NCBI RefSeq assembly: GCF_000819765.1
Contig: NZ_CDBT01000048.1
Location: 1-39,961, forward strand
Direction: 5' to 3'
Origin: Aeromonas bivalvium
Lineage (GTDB): Bacteria; Pseudomonadota; Gammaproteobacteria; Enterobacterales; Aeromonadaceae
DNA: 39,961 nucleotides
Below, piece by piece: positions 37,302 to 39,961 of the stretch; the stretch's first letter is position 1; every line of letters starts with the position of its first letter. A model generated the notes under the pieces. That model was given only the letters and a program-made list of their open reading frames with translations. It was not told where the DNA came from and ran no database searches. The position numbers and the translations under genes are program-made.

Positions 37302-38710
37302 CGACCATTCATATCAAGGGCCTGCAGGTGGATGACGGCCGACAGACCCTGCTGCAGGCGCTGGATCTCACCCTCTATCCCGGCAGCGCCTTGACCCTGA
37401 TAGGGGAGAGCGGCTCGGGCAAATCCCTGCTGGCCCATGCCCTGATGGGGACCCTGCCTGACCCCCTGCGCGGCCGAGGCGAGATGGCGATGGGCGGCCT
37501 GTGCCACAGCCTGGCGGACCCCCAGGCCCTGCGCGCCCTCTGGGGGCGGGAGCTGGCCATGCTGCCCCAGGAGCCGGTGCTGGCGCTGGATCCCACCATG
37601 GGGCTGCTGCCCCAGGTGGAGGAGGGCTGGTTGGCGGGAGGCAAGGAGGCACGCTCACGGGCGCGGGACGCCCTCGAGCGGCTCGGGCTTGCCGGGCGGG
37701 AGCGCCACTTCCCGCACCAGCTCTCCGGGGGCATGGCCCAACGGGCCGCCTTTGCCGCCGCCACCCTGGGGCAGGCGCGCCTGCTCATCGCCGACGAGCC
37801 CACCAAGGGGCTCGACCGCCGGGCCGGTGCCAGGTTGCAGACATTGCTGCAGGGCTATCTGACCGAGGGGCGTCACCTGTTGACCATCACCCATGATCTC
37901 TCCCTGGCCCGGGCGCTGGGAGGCTGGGTGCTGGTGGTCAAGGGGGGTGAGGTCGTGGAGCAGGGGCCCGCCGAGCAGGTGCTGCAGGTGCCTTCCCATG
38001 CCTACACCCGCGCCCTGCTGGCGGCGGAGCCCTCGGCCTGGCCCGAGGCCGTGCATCCCCCGACCGGCGACTGGCTGCTCAGGGGGGAGGGGCTCGCCAT
38101 GGGCTACGGGGAGCAGACCCTGTTCGAGGGGCTGGATCTGCCACTGGCCCGGGGGGAGCGGCTCGCCATCATGGCGCCGAGCGGTGCGGGCAAGAGCACC
38201 CTCGGCAATGTGCTGCTGGGGTTGCAGCGCCCTCTGCGAGGGCGGGTGCTGCGCCAGGGGGGCATAGCCCCCCACCGCTGGCAGAAGCTCTATCAGGATC
38301 CGGTGCAGGCCTTCGCCAGCCGGGTGCGTCTCGCCACCCAGTTTGACGATCTGCTGCGCCTGCACCGGCTGCCCCGCCAGCCCCTCACCGACTATCTGGC
38401 GAGGCTCGGCCTCGACGAGAGCCTGCTGAGCCGGCTGCCGAGCCAGGTCTCCGGGGGGGAGCTGCAACGGCTGTCCCTGATCCGGGCCCTGCTGCTGCGC
38501 CCCGTGCTGCTGTTTGCCGATGAACCCAGTTCCCGGCTCGATCCCCTGAGCCAGCAGCAGACCATCGCCTGCCTGCTGGGGGCGCTGGGGGAGATAGGTT
38601 GCGCCCTGCTGCTGGTGACCCATGACGAGGCGCTGGCAGGCAAGGTTGCCGGGCGCTGCCTGCGACTGGGAGAACCGGCTCCCGCCCCTCAGCTGGCGCG
38701 GGCCGGATAA
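37298..38710 (+). CDS. Fused dual ATPase of the ABC importer (OppD-OppF / NikD-NikE type)
   Basis: The 470-residue protein joins two ABC ATPase domains: the first has Walker A GESGSGKS, signature QLSGGMAQR and Walker B LLIADEP; the second has Walker A APSGAGKS, signature QVSGGELQR and LLFADEP. In most Opp/Nik systems these are two genes; a fusion is seen in some, such as YejF. The ATG overlaps the permease 2 stop (ATGA). Both domains look catalytically complete. The second half is short and lacks the usual C-terminal OppF extension. Confidence 0.93.
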   Translation: MTTIHIKGLQVDDGRQTLLQALDLTLYPGSALTLIGESGSGKSLLAHALMGTLPDPLRGRGEMAMGGLCHSLADPQALRALWGRELAMLPQEPVLALDPTMGLLPQVEEGWLAGGKEARSRARDALERLGLAGRERHFPHQLSGGMAQRAAFAAATLGQARLLIADEPTKGLDRRAGARLQTLLQGYLTEGRHLLTITHDLSLARALGGWVLVVKGGEVVEQGPAEQVLQVPSHAYTRALLAAEPSAWPEAVHPPTGDWLLRGEGLAMGYGEQTLFEGLDLPLARGERLAIMAPSGAGKSTLGNVLLGLQRPLRGRVLRQGGIAPHRWQKLYQDPVQAFASRVRLATQFDDLLRLHRLPRQPLTDYLARLGLDESLLSRLPSQVSGGELQRLSLIRALLLRPVLLFADEPSSRLDPLSQQQTIACLLGALGEIGCALLLVTHDEALAGKVAGRCLRLGEPAPAPQLARAG

Positions 38711-38729
38711 GGTGGTACCCGCCACGACG

Positions 38730-38749
38730 GACGGGGCATCTGCCCCGTC
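38730..38749 (+). terminator. Hairpin after the ABC importer operon
   Basis: A perfect 9-bp stem (GACGGGGCA / TGCCCCGTC) with a 2-nt centre; no T-run follows, only ATATTAG. Likely a weak or Rho-aided terminator. Confidence 0.5.
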
Positions 38750-38797
38750 ATATTAGAAAAACTAAGGCAAGGCGATTACAAAGATTCGTTCGTGTTT

Positions 38798-38813
38798 CGT
38801 GATCCGAATCACT
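38798..38813. promoter_or_regulatory. Candidate CRP/FNR-type site upstream of emrD
   Basis: GTGA-N6-TCAC is a perfect core palindrome of the CRP site. It lies about 140 bp upstream of the emrD start. Promoter hexamers were not clear. Confidence 0.4.
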
Positions 38814-38830
38814 AACATGGCGGCCATTAA

Positions 38831-38871
38831 AGGGAGCTGATCTGCTCCCTGCCAGCCCGGGTTCTCCGGGT
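38831..38871 (+). other. Two hairpins in the emrD upstream region
   Basis: AGGGAGC / GCTCCCT with a 6-nt loop (38831-38850) and CCCGG / CCGGG with a 5-nt loop (38857-38871) lie between the CRP-like site and emrD. No U-tracts follow. They may structure a leader. Confidence 0.35.
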
Positions 38872-38950
38872 TGTCACTACTCATCCAGATCTGACAATCA
38901 CTCCTCCCCCGCGGTGAGGAGCGCACTGCTTTTGATGTCGTGGAGCGCAA

Positions 38951-39961
38951 ATGAATCGGCACAGCTTTTATCCCCTGTTTTGCCTGACCATCCTCATGGT
39001 CGCCGTGGGCCAGATGACCCAGACCCTCTATGTGCCCTCCATCCCTGTGATGGCGGCGGATCTGGGGGTGAGCTCCGCCTCCTTACAGGCGGTGATGGCC
39101 TGCTATCTCATCCCCTACGGCCTCTCCCAGTTCGTCTATGGCCCCGTCTCTGACAAGTGGGGGCGCCGCCCCGTGCTGCTCGTCGGGATGATGGTGTTTC
39201 TGCTGGGGACCCTGACCATACAGCTGATCCCGACGGCGACGGCCCTGCTGGTGGGCAGCTTCATCCAGGGACTGGGCACAGGGGCCGGTGGCGCCATGAG
39301 CCGCACCCTGATGCGGGATCGCTACAGCGGCGCCGAGCTCAACCGCGCCAACAGCCTGGTGAGCATGGGGGTGATCTTCTCCCCCCTGCTGGCACCCGTG
39401 CTGGGGGGCTGGTTGACCGAGCTGTTCGACTGGCGCGCCGGCTACTGGTTCCTGTTCGGCTTCGGCGCCCTGACCACGCTGGCGCTGCTGGCCTGGTTCG
39501 TCGAGACACTGCCGAAGGAACGTCGCCAGCCGCTGCGGGTGCGGGCGGCCTATCGCCATGTGCTCGGCAACCCGCGCTTTCAGGGCAACCTGCTCTGCCT
39601 GATGGCCACCTTCGCGGGGCTGGCGGTATTCGAGGCGGCGGCCGGGGTACTGCTCGGCGACGTGCTCAAACTGAGCGCCCGTACCGTCAGCGTGCTGTTC
39701 GTGCTGCCGCTGCCGGGCTACCTGTTCGGCGCCTGGCTCTCGGCCCGCCTCAGCTTTCGCCTGAGTCAGGGCAGGCTGATGCGCCTTGGCATCATCTTCC
39801 TGGCGCTGGGGGCCCTCATCATTCTGGTGTCCGGGTTGTTGGGGGTGGTGAATGCGGCCTCCCTGGTGGGTGGGGCGGCGGTCTACTTCATCGGCAGCGG
39901 CATCCTCTACCCGACCGCCACCTCCTGCGCCATCGAGCCCTTCCCGGGTCAGGCGGGTACC
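38951..39961 (+). CDS. emrD: Multidrug MFS exporter EmrD (3' end outside window)
   Basis: The 337 visible residues follow E. coli EmrD closely: LMVAVGQMTQTLYVPSIP, the MFS motif GPVSDKWGRRPVLLVGM after the second membrane segment, GTGAGGAMSRTLMRDRY, NSLVSMGVIFSPLLAPVLGGW, and SCAIEPFPGQAGT at the cut. EmrD is a 12-helix inner-membrane proton-coupled exporter of the DHA1/Bcr family acting on uncouplers, detergents and related compounds. About 55-60 residues should be missing. GGAG lies about 5 nt before the ATG. It is separated from the ABC operon by 240 bp and has its own control region. Confidence 0.95.
   Translation, partial: MNRHSFYPLFCLTILMVAVGQMTQTLYVPSIPVMAADLGVSSASLQAVMACYLIPYGLSQFVYGPVSDKWGRRPVLLVGMMVFLLGTLTIQLIPTATALLVGSFIQGLGTGAGGAMSRTLMRDRYSGAELNRANSLVSMGVIFSPLLAPVLGGWLTELFDWRAGYWFLFGFGALTTLALLAWFVETLPKERRQPLRVRAAYRHVLGNPRFQGNLLCLMATFAGLAVFEAAAGVLLGDVLKLSARTVSVLFVLPLPGYLFGAWLSARLSFRLSQGRLMRLGIIFLALGALIILVSGLLGVVNAASLVGGAAVYFIGSGILYPTATSCAIEPFPGQAGT

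Overview
The window is chromosomal DNA of a gamma-proteobacterium, most likely an Aeromonas. The dapB-carA-carB order, the UUG start of carA and the serA-rpiA-fau neighbourhood are those of enteric/Vibrio-like gamma-proteobacteria. The GC-rich codon use and a secreted aspzincin (M35) protease of the AsaP1/EprA1 type point to Aeromonas. No rRNA, tRNA, CRISPR array, insertion sequence or prophage gene was seen. Genus assignment is inference from gene content, not a database result.

Layout. 1-4.1 kb: 3' end of a very large RTX adhesin (T1SS repeats, a von Willebrand A domain, RTX nonapeptides, type I secretion signal) and a small unknown protein behind it. 4.2-9.5 kb: a SIMPL-domain periplasmic protein (yggE-like), then on the minus strand serA, rpiA, fau and an NhaC-type Na+/H+ antiporter. 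9.9-10.9 kb: a membrane-anchored alpha/beta hydrolase (minus). 11.1-19.1 kb: dapB, a 586-nt regulatory gap, carA-carB, a 275-nt structured leader, and a long-form leuA. 19.3-24.1 kb: a membrane diguanylate cyclase, a DUF1615 lipoprotein, then (minus) a NERD/zinc-finger protein with an apparent N-terminal frameshift, a DUF4256 protein and an outer-membrane beta-barrel. 24.4-29.0 kb (plus): an RhlE-type DEAD-box helicase, a DUF2913 protein, the aspzincin protease, a stand-alone homologue of that protease's propeptide, and an SRPBCC protein. 29.1-31.1 kb (minus): a Gfo/Idh/MocA oxidoreductase and suhB. 31.3-33.8 kb: an unknown protein and a TetR regulator divergent from two glutathione S-transferase genes. 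34.0-38.7 kb: a four-gene peptide/nickel-type ABC importer with overlapping genes. 39.0 kb to the end: emrD, cut by the window edge.

How the parts work together. Much of the window is core metabolism: serine synthesis (serA), pentose phosphates (rpiA), folate salvage (fau), lysine/diaminopimelate (dapB), carbamoyl phosphate for arginine and pyrimidines (carAB) and leucine (leuA). Between these lie accessory surface or secreted functions: the RTX adhesin, the protease with its propeptide-like partner, the beta-barrel and the ABC importer.

The best leads for something undescribed are: (1) the free-standing propeptide homologue just downstream of the aspzincin protease, a candidate dedicated inhibitor or chaperone; (2) a close match to a Zur operator plus a Fur-like site in front of the ABC importer, suggesting a zinc or metallophore role; (3) the unassigned structured leader of leuA; (4) a possible pyrBI-style leader ORF with an internal terminator-like hairpin upstream of carA; and (5) the frameshifted NERD gene at a short C-tract.
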